From Proteiniborus sp. MB09-C3 (GTDB taxonomy: Bacteria; Bacillota; Clostridia; Tissierellales; Proteiniboraceae): DNA of 64,000 nucleotides. A model generated the notes under the pieces. That model saw only the letters and a list, made by a program, of their open reading frames with translations. It was not told the origin of the DNA and ran no database searches. Location of the stretch: NCBI RefSeq assembly GCF_030263895.1, contig NZ_CP127161.1, forward strand, positions 2,108,001 to 2,172,000. The letters are read 5' to 3'. Numbering within the stretch: the first letter of the stretch is position 1; each line of letters begins with the position of its first letter. Of the stretch, positions 8,998 through 19,096 are shown piece after piece. The position numbers and the translations under genes were made by a program.

Positions 8998-10194
8998 ATG
9001 AAGAAGATAGTAATTATTGTTGCTGCAATAATCTTATTGTTTTCCTTGGAAAGCGGAGCGCAACCCCAACCACCGTTGCCACAATATAAAATAGAGATAG
9101 ATATAGTATCTAGAAGTCTTTATTTCTATGAGAACAACAATGTAGTTAAAAAATATCCCATAGCAGTAGGAAAGGCTAGTACTCAAACCCCTATTGGAGA
9201 CTACAAGATAATAAACAAAGTAGTAAATCCGTATTATTCTAAAAAGAAGATAGCAGGGGGAAGCCCTCAGAATCCTTTAGGCAGTAGATGGATGGGGTTT
9301 AAGCCATCATATGGGATACATGGAAATAATAATACGAAATCGATAGGAACCTTTGTATCTGAAGGATGCGTTAGAATGTACGATAAGGATGTAAAGGAAT
9401 TATACGAGAAGATTACAGTTGGGGTACCAGTAACAGTAAAATATGAACCAATCAAAACAGAAAGGGATATCGAGAATGATAATCCAATAGTTATTGTCTA
9501 TCCCGATTATTATTCAAAAGTACCTAATCTGGTTAATCTGGTTGATGAAAAATTATCTGAGCTTAGCCTTATTGAAAAAATAGATAGCAATAAGTTAGCC
9601 ACATTGAAAAAACAAATAAATAAAGAAATTGTTGTCTTTTCCGATAAATGGGTTTATATGATAAATGGAAACTATATTACTAATGATGTAATATTTAAAG
9701 ATAGTACTCTATATATAAACCTAGATAAAGTATGCAAATTCCTTAAAATAGATGTTTATAGTACTGAATCCACAGAAACCGTAATGATCCTTAGCAATAA
9801 TATTTCCATAATTGAAGAAAGTGGAAGTAGATATGTATCAATTAACCAATTAGAAGCCAATCTTGGAGGCAGTCATAAGATACATCAGGAGCAGCAGACG
9901 ATAAAACTTGACTTAAATTATTTGCTGTTCAATAATAAGTTTGTTAAGGGGGAAGTATTGAATATAGAAGGAGATGTGGCAATTTCCTTAGATAGTTTAT
10001 ATAGCATATCAAATAAAGAGCTTACCATATCACAAGAAAAATCAAATGTTATAGTAAATAACAAAGAGATAAAATGCAAACCTGTTAATGGCAAGCTTTA
10101 TATAGCTTTAAAAGATTTATTGCTACAAACAAATTTTAAATCAAATACATATACTAAAGATAAATATATTGAAATATTTAGAGAGCCTTTATGA
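8998..10194 (+). CDS. Exported L,D-transpeptidase (YkuD domain) with stalk-type C-terminal region
   Basis: The first about 20 residues form a signal peptide (KKIVIIVAAIILLFSLE). Residues 28-150 are a YkuD domain that forms 3-3 peptidoglycan cross-links or attaches proteins: GKASTQTPIGDYKI, then the catalytic IHGNNN...SEGCVRM with cysteine nucleophile. Residues about 200-398 carry two regions resembling the copper-amine-oxidase N-terminal or stalk-homology domain (VSINQLEANLGG, LYIALKDLL), a frequent partner in clostridial wall enzymes. An AGGAGG site precedes the ATG, and a long perfect terminator follows. Confidence 0.88.
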   Translation: MKKIVIIVAAIILLFSLESGAQPQPPLPQYKIEIDIVSRSLYFYENNNVVKKYPIAVGKASTQTPIGDYKIINKVVNPYYSKKKIAGGSPQNPLGSRWMGFKPSYGIHGNNNTKSIGTFVSEGCVRMYDKDVKELYEKITVGVPVTVKYEPIKTERDIENDNPIVIVYPDYYSKVPNLVNLVDEKLSELSLIEKIDSNKLATLKKQINKEIVVFSDKWVYMINGNYITNDVIFKDSTLYINLDKVCKFLKIDVYSTESTETVMILSNNISIIEESGSRYVSINQLEANLGGSHKIHQEQQTIKLDLNYLLFNNKFVKGEVLNIEGDVAISLDSLYSISNKELTISQEKSNVIVNNKEIKCKPVNGKLYIALKDLLLQTNFKSNTYTKDKYIEIFREPL

Positions 10195-10220
10195 AGATAT
10201 ATCCGTAGACTTAAAGAAAA

Positions 10221-10258
10221 ACTTTTAATTTCAGATATCTGAAATTAAAAGTTTTTTT
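10221..10258 (+). terminator. Strong intrinsic terminator
   Basis: The 32 bases at 10221-10252 form a perfect palindrome (two 16-base arms meeting at AGAT/ATCT), followed by six more Ts. Confidence 0.9.
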
Positions 10259-10363
10259 GTGCAAAATAATCCCAAAAATGATAGAATAGAATCTAGATTT
10301 TAAAGGCGAATATAGATAAAATATAAATAATGAAAAAGAGCATTTGGGGGAAGGGGTGAATAA

Positions 10364-10954
10364 ATGTTCGATAGAGAGCAGAATTTGATAAAAAAATGCG
10401 TGAATGGAAATTTAAAGGCATTTGATGAACTAATAGAAAAATATGAGAAAACAGCATATAATATAGCACTTAGAATGCTAAAAAACCCAGAAGATGCAAT
10501 GGACGTATCTCAGGAAGCATTCATTAAGGTTTTTAAGTCAATAAAAACTTTTAACTTTGAATCGGCATTTTCCACATGGCTATATAGAATAGTTACAAAT
10601 ACCTGTTTAGATTTTTTAAGAAAAAAGAGTACCATTGTATATTCATTAGATAATCCAATTCAAACAGAGGATGGCGAAATGGAAAGGGACATTCCAGATG
10701 GTTCACATAGTCCAGAGGAATTATTAGAAAAGAAGCTTACAAAAGAGCTTGTAAATAATGCCATAGGGAAATTAGAAGAAAACCATAGGGTGGTTATTAT
10801 TCTTAGAGATATTCAGGGCTTTAGCTATGAAGAAATATCAAACATACTGGATTGCTCAATTGGAACGGTTAAGTCCAGGATAAATAGAGCTAGGAATAAT
10901 TTGAAAGATATAGTAATGAAAGAGATGGAACTAAATAAGGAATATATCGTCTAA
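10364..10954 (+). CDS. ECF RNA polymerase sigma factor
   Basis: A 196-residue group IV sigma factor. Region 2 (residues about 12-80) shows FDELIEKYEKTAYNIALRML, DVSQEAFIKVFKSI and STWLYRIVTNTCLDFLR. Region 4 (about 130-185) shows LEENHRVVIILRDIQGFSYE and GTVKSRINRARNNL. A GGGGAAGGGG site precedes the ATG. The next gene, 20 bases on, is a zinc-finger membrane anti-sigma factor, so the two form a cell-envelope stress unit. No typical ECF autoregulated promoter was clear upstream. Confidence 0.93.
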   Translation: MFDREQNLIKKCVNGNLKAFDELIEKYEKTAYNIALRMLKNPEDAMDVSQEAFIKVFKSIKTFNFESAFSTWLYRIVTNTCLDFLRKKSTIVYSLDNPIQTEDGEMERDIPDGSHSPEELLEKKLTKELVNNAIGKLEENHRVVIILRDIQGFSYEEISNILDCSIGTVKSRINRARNNLKDIVMKEMELNKEYIV

Positions 10955-10974
10955 TAATTGAAAGGAGGGATAAT

Positions 10975-12051
10975 ATGAACTGCAATGATTTTATTGATAA
11001 CATATCCTCATACATTGATAATGAAATGACTGAAATTGAAAAGAAAGATTTTGAACTTCATATTTCAAAATGCGATAGTTGTAGACAAGAGTATGAATGT
11101 ATGATTAGTATCTTAAAAAATGTAAATAACCAGGAACAAGTTGAGTTACCTGATAATTATAGATTAGAACTTAGACGAAAACTTAAAGAAACGGCTCAAG
11201 AAAAGAAAACGTTAAATTGGAGAGTTATATCCTCTATAGCGGCTGGACTTATTGTTATGATTATAAGTATTAGTATGTTTTCAGATAAACTTCCTTTTAT
11301 AGGCGGGAATGATTCTTTGCTTATAAGTCCTAAAAGTGAAAGTCCACAGGAAAATATTGCTTCTGATAAGAATGAATCTATGGGAATAATGGAGGCTAAA
11401 AGTATGGATATAAAAGCCTTAGACGATAATACTGATGAAGAAACAGATATGGCTATGAAAAATTTAGAAACGGATAAGGATCAATCTGAAGGTGTAAAAC
11501 AAAATAATGATTTTGGAGTCTTGGCTTCTAGAAGTAGCTTGGGAAATAATAGAAAATCAATAAAAGAAGCATATTTATCTATTGACCTAGATGAATTAGG
11601 TAAAGTGCAGGAGCAAATAATCAACCATGTTGAGGAAAATGGAGGTTTTGTCGAAAGTATAAATATAGAATCAAATGAGGATGTTGCTAATGCTAAGCAA
11701 AAAAGTCATTTAATGAAGATTAGAATACCTGCAGAAAAGTTTGATAAGACACTGGACTTTTTAAAGGAGCTAGGCACATTAGTAGATGAACGATTAACTC
11801 ATAACGATGTTACAGAAAAATACAATACAATAGAGGATAATTTAAAAAATCTCTACGAGCAGGAAGATTTATTGTTAGAGATATTAAGTAAAGCGGAGGA
11901 TTCAAATGACAAGTTGTTAATAGAAGAAGAAATCAAAAAAGTGAAGGAAGGAATAAACTCCCAGACATCAGCTTTAGAAGAATATGAAAGTTCAATAACA
12001 CTACCTACTATTAATACTAGGCTGAATGAAGCTGGAGAAAGCAATAATTAA
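10975..12051 (+). CDS. Membrane anti-sigma factor with zf-HC2 and DUF4349 domains
   Basis: Residues 1-45 are a zinc-binding anti-sigma domain (HISKCDSCR, the H-x3-C-x2-C motif). One membrane segment follows at about 82-102 (ISSIAAGLIVMIISISMF). Residues about 195-350 are a DUF4349 extracytoplasmic domain with coiled coil. It should hold the preceding sigma factor at the membrane. DUF4349 proteins usually end with one more membrane helix; here the protein stops soon after LPTINTRLNEAGE, so that last helix is absent. An AAGGAGGG site precedes the ATG. Confidence 0.85.
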   Translation: MNCNDFIDNISSYIDNEMTEIEKKDFELHISKCDSCRQEYECMISILKNVNNQEQVELPDNYRLELRRKLKETAQEKKTLNWRVISSIAAGLIVMIISISMFSDKLPFIGGNDSLLISPKSESPQENIASDKNESMGIMEAKSMDIKALDDNTDEETDMAMKNLETDKDQSEGVKQNNDFGVLASRSSLGNNRKSIKEAYLSIDLDELGKVQEQIINHVEENGGFVESINIESNEDVANAKQKSHLMKIRIPAEKFDKTLDFLKELGTLVDERLTHNDVTEKYNTIEDNLKNLYEQEDLLLEILSKAEDSNDKLLIEEEIKKVKEGINSQTSALEEYESSITLPTINTRLNEAGESNN

Positions 12052-12084
12052 TTATTTTAAATATAGTTGTTATTTTATAATTAT

Positions 12085-12110
12085 GACTCTACTTTTAGAG
12101 TCTTTTTTTT
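12085..12110 (+). terminator. Terminator of the sigma/anti-sigma operon
   Basis: GACTCTA pairs with TAGAGTC around CTTT and is followed by eight Ts. Confidence 0.88.
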
Positions 12111-12220
12111 ATTTGATTTGTTTACTGAAAATATCTTTTAATATATACTTAGAGTTAAGGGTTTACAGAACAAATATGGTATATAATAATATATATACTG
12201 TTTTTAAGGAGTTGGTATTA

Positions 12221-14911
12221 TTGGTTAAGAGATTTATGATTATAGATGGTAACAGCTTACTCCATAGGGCTTTTCATGCATTGCCTCCTTTAATGACTAA
12301 GGATGGAATATATACAAATGGAGTATATGGCTTTCTTACAATGTTTTATAAGGTCACAGAGGAATATAAGCCGGATTATATTAGTGTGGTTTTTGATAGA
12401 AAAGCTCCCACATTTAGGCACATTGAATTTGAAGAATATAAAGCTGGAAGAGCTAAAACACCTGACGAATTAGGAATGCAGTTTCCGATACTAAAAGAGA
12501 TAATAGACAATATGAATATACATAGAGTTGAATTAGACGGATTTGAGGCTGATGATTTAGCAGGTACACTTTCAAAAATTGGGGAAAAAAATGGGCTTGA
12601 GGTTGTCTTAGTTACAGGCGATAAAGATTATTTGCAGCTTGCAAGTGATAAGACTAAGGTATTGTTAACAAGAAAAGGCATATCCAATATTGAGGTTTTT
12701 GATAAACAGGCAGTTATTGAAAGATATGAACTTACTCCACAGCAATTCATAGACCTAAAGGGATTGATGGGAGATAAATCAGACAATATCCCTGGTGTCC
12801 CAGGAGTTGGAGAAAAAACTGGAATCAAGCTTTTAAAGGAGTTTAACTCTATTGAAGGAATATATAACAATATTGAAAAAGTAGATGGTAAGAAACTTAA
12901 AGAAAAACTAATTGAATATAGAAATCAAGCTATTATGAGTAGAAGACTATCTGAAATAATTACTTCGGTGCCTATAAATGTGAAATTAGAGGATCTTATT
13001 TTAGAAGAGCCTAATGTAGAAGAACTACTTAATATATATAAAAAGCTTGAGTTCAATAGCCTATTAGGAAGGCTAAATTTGAATAAGGATACAAAAAAAG
13101 ATACATCCAATGCAGAGAAGTTATTTCCTGAAGCAAATATTATTAAAGAAAAAGAATACCTTAAGCATATTTTGAAAGAAATAGAAAGTTCTAAATCTAT
13201 GATTTTTAAATATATAATAGATGGAGATCATCCTTTAATAGACGACATCTTAGGTATTGGCATCAGTATTTCAGAGAAAACGAGTTACTATGTTGACCTA
13301 ACAGAAGGAAATATTTGTGTTGAAGATTTCTTTGACTCGTTTAAATATGTGTTGGAGAATGACAAAATTAAAAAGATAGGACATAATATAAAAGAAGAAA
13401 TTTTAGTATCTCTAAGATATGGAGTAGATATAAATGGTATTATATTTGACAGCATGATTGGACAGTATTTACTTAACCCATCACAGAACGACTATAGCTT
13501 AAAAGTATTAGCAGATGATTATCTGAACATTGATATTGAAGGCAAAGAAAGTCTTCTAGGTACAGGAAAGAACAAGAAGACGTTTGGACAATTATTTCAA
13601 GCAGATAGAGTATCATATATGTCCAATGAATTGGGGATAATTTCAAGACTAAAGGATATTATTGAAAACACCATTGTATCACAGAATATGGATACATTGT
13701 TTTATGAAGTGGAGATACCTTTAATCAGCGTCTTAGCTAATATGGAGTATTTAGGCTTTACTGTAGATGAAGAAAAATTAAAAGAATTAGGAAGAGAACT
13801 TGATGGAAAAATTGATATATTAACACAATCTATATTTGATATTGCAGGAGAAGAATTTAATATAAATTCTCCTAAGCAATTAGGTGAGATATTGTTTGAG
13901 AGGCTTAAGCTACCTGCTGTTAAAAAAACTAAGACAGGGTACTCTACTAATGCAGAGGTTCTTGAAAGTCTAGCAGAAATACATCCTATTGCAGAAAAAA
14001 TATTAGAATATAGACAATTAGTTAAATTGAAATCAACTTATGTAGATGGTTTAATCTCAGTTATTGATGAGAATACTGGGAAAGTCCATTCTAGCTTCAA
14101 TCAAACTATTACTACTACGGGGAGAATAAGCAGTACGGAGCCTAATCTTCAGAATATACCTATTAGGACAGAGGAAGGGCGAAAAATAAGGAAAGTATTT
14201 GTCCCAAGCAACAGTGATTATACTCTAGTAGATGCGGACTATTCTCAAATTGAGCTTAGAGTTCTGGCAAGTATTTCTGACGATCCTAAGCTTAAGGAGG
14301 CATTTTTTACTGGAGAGGATATTCATAGAAAAACTGCTTCTGAAGTGTTTGATGTTAAACTTGAAGATGTTACACAATTGATGAGGAGCAGAGCCAAGGC
14401 AGTTAATTTTGGAATAGTATATGGAATAAGTGATTATGGGCTTGCTAGAGACTTAAAAATCTCAAAAAAAGAGGCTAAGCTCTATATAGATAATTATCTT
14501 AAAAATTATGTTAAAGTAAAAGAATATATGAAAAATATTATAGACGAAGGAAAAAGCAAAGGATATGTTGAAACTATTCTACATAGAAGAAGATATCTAC
14601 CTGAATTATCTTCTAGAAATTTTAACATAAGATCCTTTGGAGAAAGAATGGCAATGAACACTCCTATACAAGGAAGTGCAGCAGATATAATAAAATTGGC
14701 AATGGTTAATGTTTACAATGAACTCAAAAAAAGAGGCTTAAAATCAAGACTGATTTTACAGGTACATGATGAGTTAATTATTGAAGCTCACAAAGAAGAG
14801 GTAGAAGAAGTAAAAACTCTTTTAAAAGACTTAATGGAAAATGCAATACCACTAAATGTACCTCTTAGTGTTGATATGGAAACAGGTGATAGCTGGTATG
14901 ATACAAAATAA
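12221..14911 (+). CDS. polA: DNA polymerase I
   Basis: 896 residues. The N-terminal 5'-3' exonuclease (FMIIDGNSLLHRAFHALPP, EADDLAGTL, GDKSDNIPGVPGVGEKTG) spans about 1-290. The middle domain (about 310-480) has the 3'-5' exonuclease fold but the usual D-x-E motif is replaced by FKYIIDGDHPLIDD, so proofreading is probably lost, as in Bacillus and Thermus enzymes. The polymerase domain has motif A (DADYSQIELRVLA), motif B (RAKAVNFGIVYG) and motif C (LQVHDELIIE). TTG at 12221 is chosen because AAGGAG sits ten bases upstream; ATG at 12236 is an alternative. coaE overlaps its 3' end. Confidence 0.93.
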   Translation: MVKRFMIIDGNSLLHRAFHALPPLMTKDGIYTNGVYGFLTMFYKVTEEYKPDYISVVFDRKAPTFRHIEFEEYKAGRAKTPDELGMQFPILKEIIDNMNIHRVELDGFEADDLAGTLSKIGEKNGLEVVLVTGDKDYLQLASDKTKVLLTRKGISNIEVFDKQAVIERYELTPQQFIDLKGLMGDKSDNIPGVPGVGEKTGIKLLKEFNSIEGIYNNIEKVDGKKLKEKLIEYRNQAIMSRRLSEIITSVPINVKLEDLILEEPNVEELLNIYKKLEFNSLLGRLNLNKDTKKDTSNAEKLFPEANIIKEKEYLKHILKEIESSKSMIFKYIIDGDHPLIDDILGIGISISEKTSYYVDLTEGNICVEDFFDSFKYVLENDKIKKIGHNIKEEILVSLRYGVDINGIIFDSMIGQYLLNPSQNDYSLKVLADDYLNIDIEGKESLLGTGKNKKTFGQLFQADRVSYMSNELGIISRLKDIIENTIVSQNMDTLFYEVEIPLISVLANMEYLGFTVDEEKLKELGRELDGKIDILTQSIFDIAGEEFNINSPKQLGEILFERLKLPAVKKTKTGYSTNAEVLESLAEIHPIAEKILEYRQLVKLKSTYVDGLISVIDENTGKVHSSFNQTITTTGRISSTEPNLQNIPIRTEEGRKIRKVFVPSNSDYTLVDADYSQIELRVLASISDDPKLKEAFFTGEDIHRKTASEVFDVKLEDVTQLMRSRAKAVNFGIVYGISDYGLARDLKISKKEAKLYIDNYLKNYVKVKEYMKNIIDEGKSKGYVETILHRRRYLPELSSRNFNIRSFGERMAMNTPIQGSAADIIKLAMVNVYNELKKRGLKSRLILQVHDELIIEAHKEEVEEVKTLLKDLMENAIPLNVPLSVDMETGDSWYDTK

Positions 14912-15512
14912 AGTAAAAATAATAGGTTTAACAGGTGGAATAGGAACAGGGAAAAGTACTGTCTCAAAGATAATAAGAGATAGAGGCTTTCCGATTATAG
15001 ATGCAGATGTGATTGCAAGAGAAGTCGTGGAAATTGGAGAAGTTGCTTATTTAAAAATTATAGAGACCTTTGGAGAACAGATATTAAATAATGACAAGAG
15101 CATAGATAGGAAAAAATTAGGCAATATTGTGTTTTGTAATCCTGATTCTAGACTTGCTTTAAATAGAATTGTACATCCTCAAATAAATAAAAAGATTAAG
15201 GATGAAATCTTAAATTATTCTAAAAATAATGATATTATTTTTCTAGATATTCCTCTTTTGATAGAGGAGCTAGAAAATTTTAATGAGGCAGGGATACAAT
15301 TCGACGAAATATGGTTAGTATATTCAGATATAGAAACTCAGTTAAAGAGAATTATTGAAAGAGACAATACTGACTATGAAAGTGCAATTAGAAGAGTAGA
15401 AGCTCAGTTACCTATAGATGAGAAATTAAGATATGCTAATGTTATCATAAATAATACTGGAAGTATAGAAGAGCTTATTAATAATGTGGTTAGGGAATTA
15501 AACATGTTTTAA
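14898..15512 (+). CDS. coaE: Dephospho-CoA kinase
   Basis: This enzyme adds the 3' phosphate to dephospho-CoA in the last step of coenzyme A synthesis. The P-loop is GLTGGIGTGKST, followed by DADVIARE, the VHPQI motif and FLDIPLLIE; the lid RIIERD is present. ATG at 14898 is preceded by AGGTGAT and the product then begins MIQNKVKIIGLTGG, the normal family start. It overlaps the end of polA by 14 bases, an arrangement seen in many Firmicutes. Confidence 0.93.
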   Translation: MIQNKVKIIGLTGGIGTGKSTVSKIIRDRGFPIIDADVIAREVVEIGEVAYLKIIETFGEQILNNDKSIDRKKLGNIVFCNPDSRLALNRIVHPQINKKIKDEILNYSKNNDIIFLDIPLLIEELENFNEAGIQFDEIWLVYSDIETQLKRIIERDNTDYESAIRRVEAQLPIDEKLRYANVIINNTGSIEELINNVVRELNMF

Positions 15513-15532
15513 TGATTGTGGAGGAGATATTA

Positions 15533-16120
15533 TTGCAGATTAGATGTAGAAAATTACTAGCAGTTTTTTTTGTAATCCTTATAGCTGGGGTGGCCATGTC
15601 AAGTTTTAAATGGATTGGCAAAATCCTTTACCCTATAAATTATAAGGAACAGATAGCCGATTATTCAAATAAATATGATATAGACCCTTTCCTTGTGGCT
15701 GCAATTATTAGAGTAGAAAGTAAATATGACAAAAATGCTTTATCCCATAAAGGAGCTAGAGGATTGATGCAAATAGCTCCAGTAACTGGCAGATGGGCAT
15801 CTGGAGAGATTGGTATTCAAAATTATAGCGAAAAGCTTTTGTATGATCCAGATGTAAACATTGAAATAGGCTGTTGGTATATTAATAAGCTTAATACTCA
15901 GTTTTATAATAATTTAGAGCTTGTATTGGCTGCTTATAATGGTGGAAGTGGTAATGTAGCTAAGTGGCTTAATGACAGTAATTATAGTGATGATGGTAAA
16001 AGTCTTAAGCATATACCTTTTAAAGAAACTGAGTTATATTTAAAGAAAGTTAAAAAATCATACGATATATATAAAAAGCTATATACCTCCGATTATTTTA
16101 AGAATAATATGGGAAAATGA
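15533..16120 (+). CDS. Membrane-anchored lytic transglycosylase (SLT domain)
   Basis: A soluble-lytic-transglycosylase-like wall enzyme that cleaves the MurNAc-GlcNAc bond. A single N-terminal hydrophobic segment (about residues 7-25) anchors it. The SLT domain shows YDIDPFLVAAIIRVESKYD with the catalytic glutamate, then SHKGARGLMQIAP, and later VLAAYNGGSGNVAKWL. The TTG at 15533 has a perfect GGAGGAG site; the ATG at 15512 that overlaps the coaE stop has none. It is in one operon with polA and coaE. Confidence 0.9.
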   Translation: MQIRCRKLLAVFFVILIAGVAMSSFKWIGKILYPINYKEQIADYSNKYDIDPFLVAAIIRVESKYDKNALSHKGARGLMQIAPVTGRWASGEIGIQNYSEKLLYDPDVNIEIGCWYINKLNTQFYNNLELVLAAYNGGSGNVAKWLNDSNYSDDGKSLKHIPFKETELYLKKVKKSYDIYKKLYTSDYFKNNMGK

Positions 16121-16203
16121 TTTTATTATTAGGAAAAAAATTATAAAAACTTAGTTAAAAAAATAACTTATCTTAAAAAACGGAGACAAAGTTGCTATAC
16201 TAA

Positions 16204-16218
16204 TAGTTAAGATAACTA
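16204..16218. promoter_or_regulatory. Inverted repeat, possible operator of the nicotinate gene
   Basis: TAGTTA-AGA-TAACTA is a perfect 6-3-6 inverted repeat about 40 bases before the start codon. A related AGTTA...TAACT pair lies at 16153-16168. Two similar dyads in the leader suggest a regulator site, possibly for a niacin-responsive repressor; the regulator is not identified. Confidence 0.35.
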
Positions 16219-16257
16219 ACTAAATAAATATGTATATTATAAGAGGAGATGAAAACC

Positions 16258-17295
16258 GTGAGCTACTTAAAAAGCATAAAGGATGTACAGAATTATGATA
16301 TAAATAGAGAAAAAAGATTGTTACATTCTGCACAACATGAGGATATTCTTGCGGGACTAACTACAGATATTTATTTTTTTACCACTATGGATGTCCTAGG
16401 AAGTATGGAAATGAGTGGTAAGGAAGTTGTTGCAGAGATATTTGCTAGAAAGTCAGGTATTTTTGTAGGTATTGAAGAGGTAAGAAACATACTGAAAGAT
16501 AACAATATAGAAATGTGGGCTCTCGAAGAAGGAACAGAATTTCAGCCTAAGGAGACATTAGTTAGGATAAAAGGGCCCTATGAGAAGTTTGCCATATTTG
16601 AGTCTGTTATTCTAGGCTGCTTAGCTAGTCCAAGTGGGTGGGCAACTGCAGCTAGAGAAGTAAAAGAAGCTTGTGGAGATAAGCCATTTGTGTGCTTTGG
16701 GACAAGACATGTTCATCCTTCAGTTGCTCCTGTTATGGAAAGGGCAGCTAGAATAGGAGGAGCAAACTCAGTAAGCAATATTTTAACAGCAAAACTATTA
16801 GGTGAAAATCCAACAGGTACCTTACCTCATGCAGCTTTTTTAGTAGCAGGAGATACTCTTTTAGTAGCCCAAAAATATAATGAAGTGATGCCAGAATCAT
16901 ATAAAAGAATAGTCTTAGTAGATACATTTAAAGATGAGGTTGAAGAAACTCTAAGATTAGCTAAGGAAATGGGAAGAGACCTTTATGGGATTAGATTAGA
17001 TACTCCTAGTGAAAGAGGGGGAGTTACTCCAGAGTTAGTTATTGAGCTAAGAGCTAGACTTGATATCAGTGGTTATAATTGGGTTAAGATTTTTGTCTCA
17101 GGAGGATTAAAGCCTGAAAAAATAAAAATATTAGCTGAGGCAGGTGTAGATTCTTTTGGAGTAGGTAGTTATATTTCAGGAGCACCTGCAATTGATATGA
17201 CCATGGATATAAAGGAAGTTGAAGGAGTAGCAATTGCGAAAAGAGGAAGAATACCAGGGCCTGTTGAAAACCCTAGACTTGTAAAGATGCTCTAG
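16258..17295 (+). CDS. pncB: Nicotinate phosphoribosyltransferase
   Basis: This enzyme converts nicotinate and PRPP to nicotinate mononucleotide in NAD salvage. The 345-residue protein belongs to the shorter clade found in Clostridia and Thermotoga. Family motifs visible are GLTTDIYFFTT near the N terminus, FGTRHVHPSVAPVMERAA, GTLPHAAFLVAGDT, VDTFKDEVEE, GIRLDTPSERGG and FVSGGLKPEKI with GVGSYISGAP. GTG at 16258 lies at the correct distance from AAGAGGAG; the ATG at 16249 abuts that site. The following gene has its own ribosome site after a short gap and may be co-transcribed. Confidence 0.9.
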   Translation: MSYLKSIKDVQNYDINREKRLLHSAQHEDILAGLTTDIYFFTTMDVLGSMEMSGKEVVAEIFARKSGIFVGIEEVRNILKDNNIEMWALEEGTEFQPKETLVRIKGPYEKFAIFESVILGCLASPSGWATAAREVKEACGDKPFVCFGTRHVHPSVAPVMERAARIGGANSVSNILTAKLLGENPTGTLPHAAFLVAGDTLLVAQKYNEVMPESYKRIVLVDTFKDEVEETLRLAKEMGRDLYGIRLDTPSERGGVTPELVIELRARLDISGYNWVKIFVSGGLKPEKIKILAEAGVDSFGVGSYISGAPAIDMTMDIKEVEGVAIAKRGRIPGPVENPRLVKML

Positions 17296-17313
17296 TATTG
17301 AGGAGGAAAGAAA

Positions 17314-19083
17314 TTGAAGTTCAAAGGACAGTTATGTCTACTTTTAGTAGTATTTCAGATAATCATTCTAAGTGGTTGTGGATTAGAAGATACTTTTGAT
17401 AATATAATAGATTCTGAAATAGGAACTGAAGAAAATATTGATAATGGGCCAGAGTATGGCGGGGAGCTTGCGGTACCCATATCTTACGGAATTATGCTTA
17501 ATCCTCTGTTAAGAACTGATAAGTTTATGTATAATTTCAATAAATTAATATTTGAAGGATTATTTGATATAGACAAAAATTTAAAAGTAAAAAATGCTTT
17601 AGCAGAAAGCTATAGCTTTGAATCAGATGGCATGATACTAAATATAAAACTGAAAGAAAATGTTAAATGGCATGATGGAGAGGATTTTACTGCTGAGGAT
17701 GTAAAGTTTACAATAGATACAATAAAATATGGATTGTCTAATTCTAGCTTAACAGATAGCCTGTCAGATATTATTAAAGCTTCAGAATCCTTAAAATATT
17801 TAAAGGATGTGCGTGTCATAAATAAGTACGATTTAACATTGACTTTTGACAGAGCTTATGGTGATGTTTTAGAGGGATTAGTCTTTCCTATCGTTCCAAA
17901 ACACGCATTTCTAAAGGGAAAAGATATAAAAGCTAGTTATGGTAATGCCTTAGCAAAAGATAATTACAAACCAATAGGAACAGGACCGTACAAAGAAATT
18001 GAGATTAACAAATTTCAAAATGTTATCCTAGAATCCTATAAGGACTATTGGGGAGAACAGCCATATATATCTAAAATTATAGGAAAGGCTTTAAAGGATG
18101 AAGAGTTAGCTGTTACTTCTTTTGAAGCAGGTCAAATAGATGTAACTGCAAGCCTGGGAGTTGACTGGGAAAAATATGCTCAAAATAAAAAAGTAGAAAT
18201 ATATGAGTATGCTTCAAATAAATATGAATTTTTAGGATTTAACCTTAGAGATGGAATTTTTACTGGAGAAAAGGGAAAAGCCTTAAAAAAGGCTATAGCA
18301 TATGCTATAGACAGACAATCAATAGTACAAAAAGTATATATGGGACATGCTACAAGAAATGATGTACCTATACATCCAGAATCTTGGTTAATATCAGATG
18401 ATGCAAATTCGTATGGATATAATGTCAGCAAGGCTAGGCAAATTATAGTCTCAGCTGGCTGGAATGATGTAGACGGAGATGGTTTTTTTGAGGATGCAGA
18501 TGGAAATAAATTAACAATCAGGCTAATAACTAATTCATTTAATGATTTAAGAAGAGAAACTGCAAATATTATTGCAGAAAACTTAACTGATGCAGGAATA
18601 AAGGTTGTAAAAGAATATAATGAAAATAAACAAGGAAACTTAACTGAAGAGATAAAAGAAGAACAATGGGAAAATGTCATGCAAAAAATATCAACGGGAG
18701 CCTATGATATAACATTGCTTGGCTGGGAACTATCATATATTCCTAATCTATCTTTTGCTTTTCATTCTTCTCAAATAAATGGAGGATTGAATTTTATAGG
18801 CTATAATAATGAGAAAATGGATGAATTGCTATTACAAGCTCAAAGCACTTATAGGATTGAAGATAAAAAGAAGATATATGAGCAGATTCAAGACTTAATA
18901 ATCGACGATCTTCCTTATGTTAGTTTGTATTTCGTAAATTCATCTATATTAGTAAATAGCAAAGTTCATGGTGAAATTGCTCCAAATGAATTTAATATGT
19001 ATGACAACATTACAAAGTGGTATATTCCAAAATCGTTGCAGCAAGAGGATGCATTGAAGCAGGAGGAAAGCTCATTAAACTAA
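17314..19083 (+). CDS. Peptide/nickel-type ABC transporter substrate-binding lipoprotein
   Basis: A solute-binding protein of family 5 (oligopeptide, dipeptide or nickel type). The signal peptide ends in a lipobox (IILSGC) so the mature protein is lipid-anchored outside the membrane. Family motifs are YGGELAVPISYG, VKWHDGEDFTAEDVKFTIDT, a GTGPYK segment and YDITLLGWELSY, followed by a C-terminal YVSLYFVNSS. TTG start with GAGGAGGAAAG. No permease or ATPase genes are next to it, so it is an orphan binding protein. 589 residues is normal for the family. Confidence 0.9.
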   Translation: MKFKGQLCLLLVVFQIIILSGCGLEDTFDNIIDSEIGTEENIDNGPEYGGELAVPISYGIMLNPLLRTDKFMYNFNKLIFEGLFDIDKNLKVKNALAESYSFESDGMILNIKLKENVKWHDGEDFTAEDVKFTIDTIKYGLSNSSLTDSLSDIIKASESLKYLKDVRVINKYDLTLTFDRAYGDVLEGLVFPIVPKHAFLKGKDIKASYGNALAKDNYKPIGTGPYKEIEINKFQNVILESYKDYWGEQPYISKIIGKALKDEELAVTSFEAGQIDVTASLGVDWEKYAQNKKVEIYEYASNKYEFLGFNLRDGIFTGEKGKALKKAIAYAIDRQSIVQKVYMGHATRNDVPIHPESWLISDDANSYGYNVSKARQIIVSAGWNDVDGDGFFEDADGNKLTIRLITNSFNDLRRETANIIAENLTDAGIKVVKEYNENKQGNLTEEIKEEQWENVMQKISTGAYDITLLGWELSYIPNLSFAFHSSQINGGLNFIGYNNEKMDELLLQAQSTYRIEDKKKIYEQIQDLIIDDLPYVSLYFVNSSILVNSKVHGEIAPNEFNMYDNITKWYIPKSLQQEDALKQEESSLN

Positions 19084-19096
19084 CTAATATTTGTAG

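Noticed and set aside
12026-12220. Upstream extension of the polA frame into the anti-sigma gene
   Set aside because: It overlaps the previous gene and its terminator and has no ribosome site; the TTG at 12221 has AAGGAG and gives the normal protein start.
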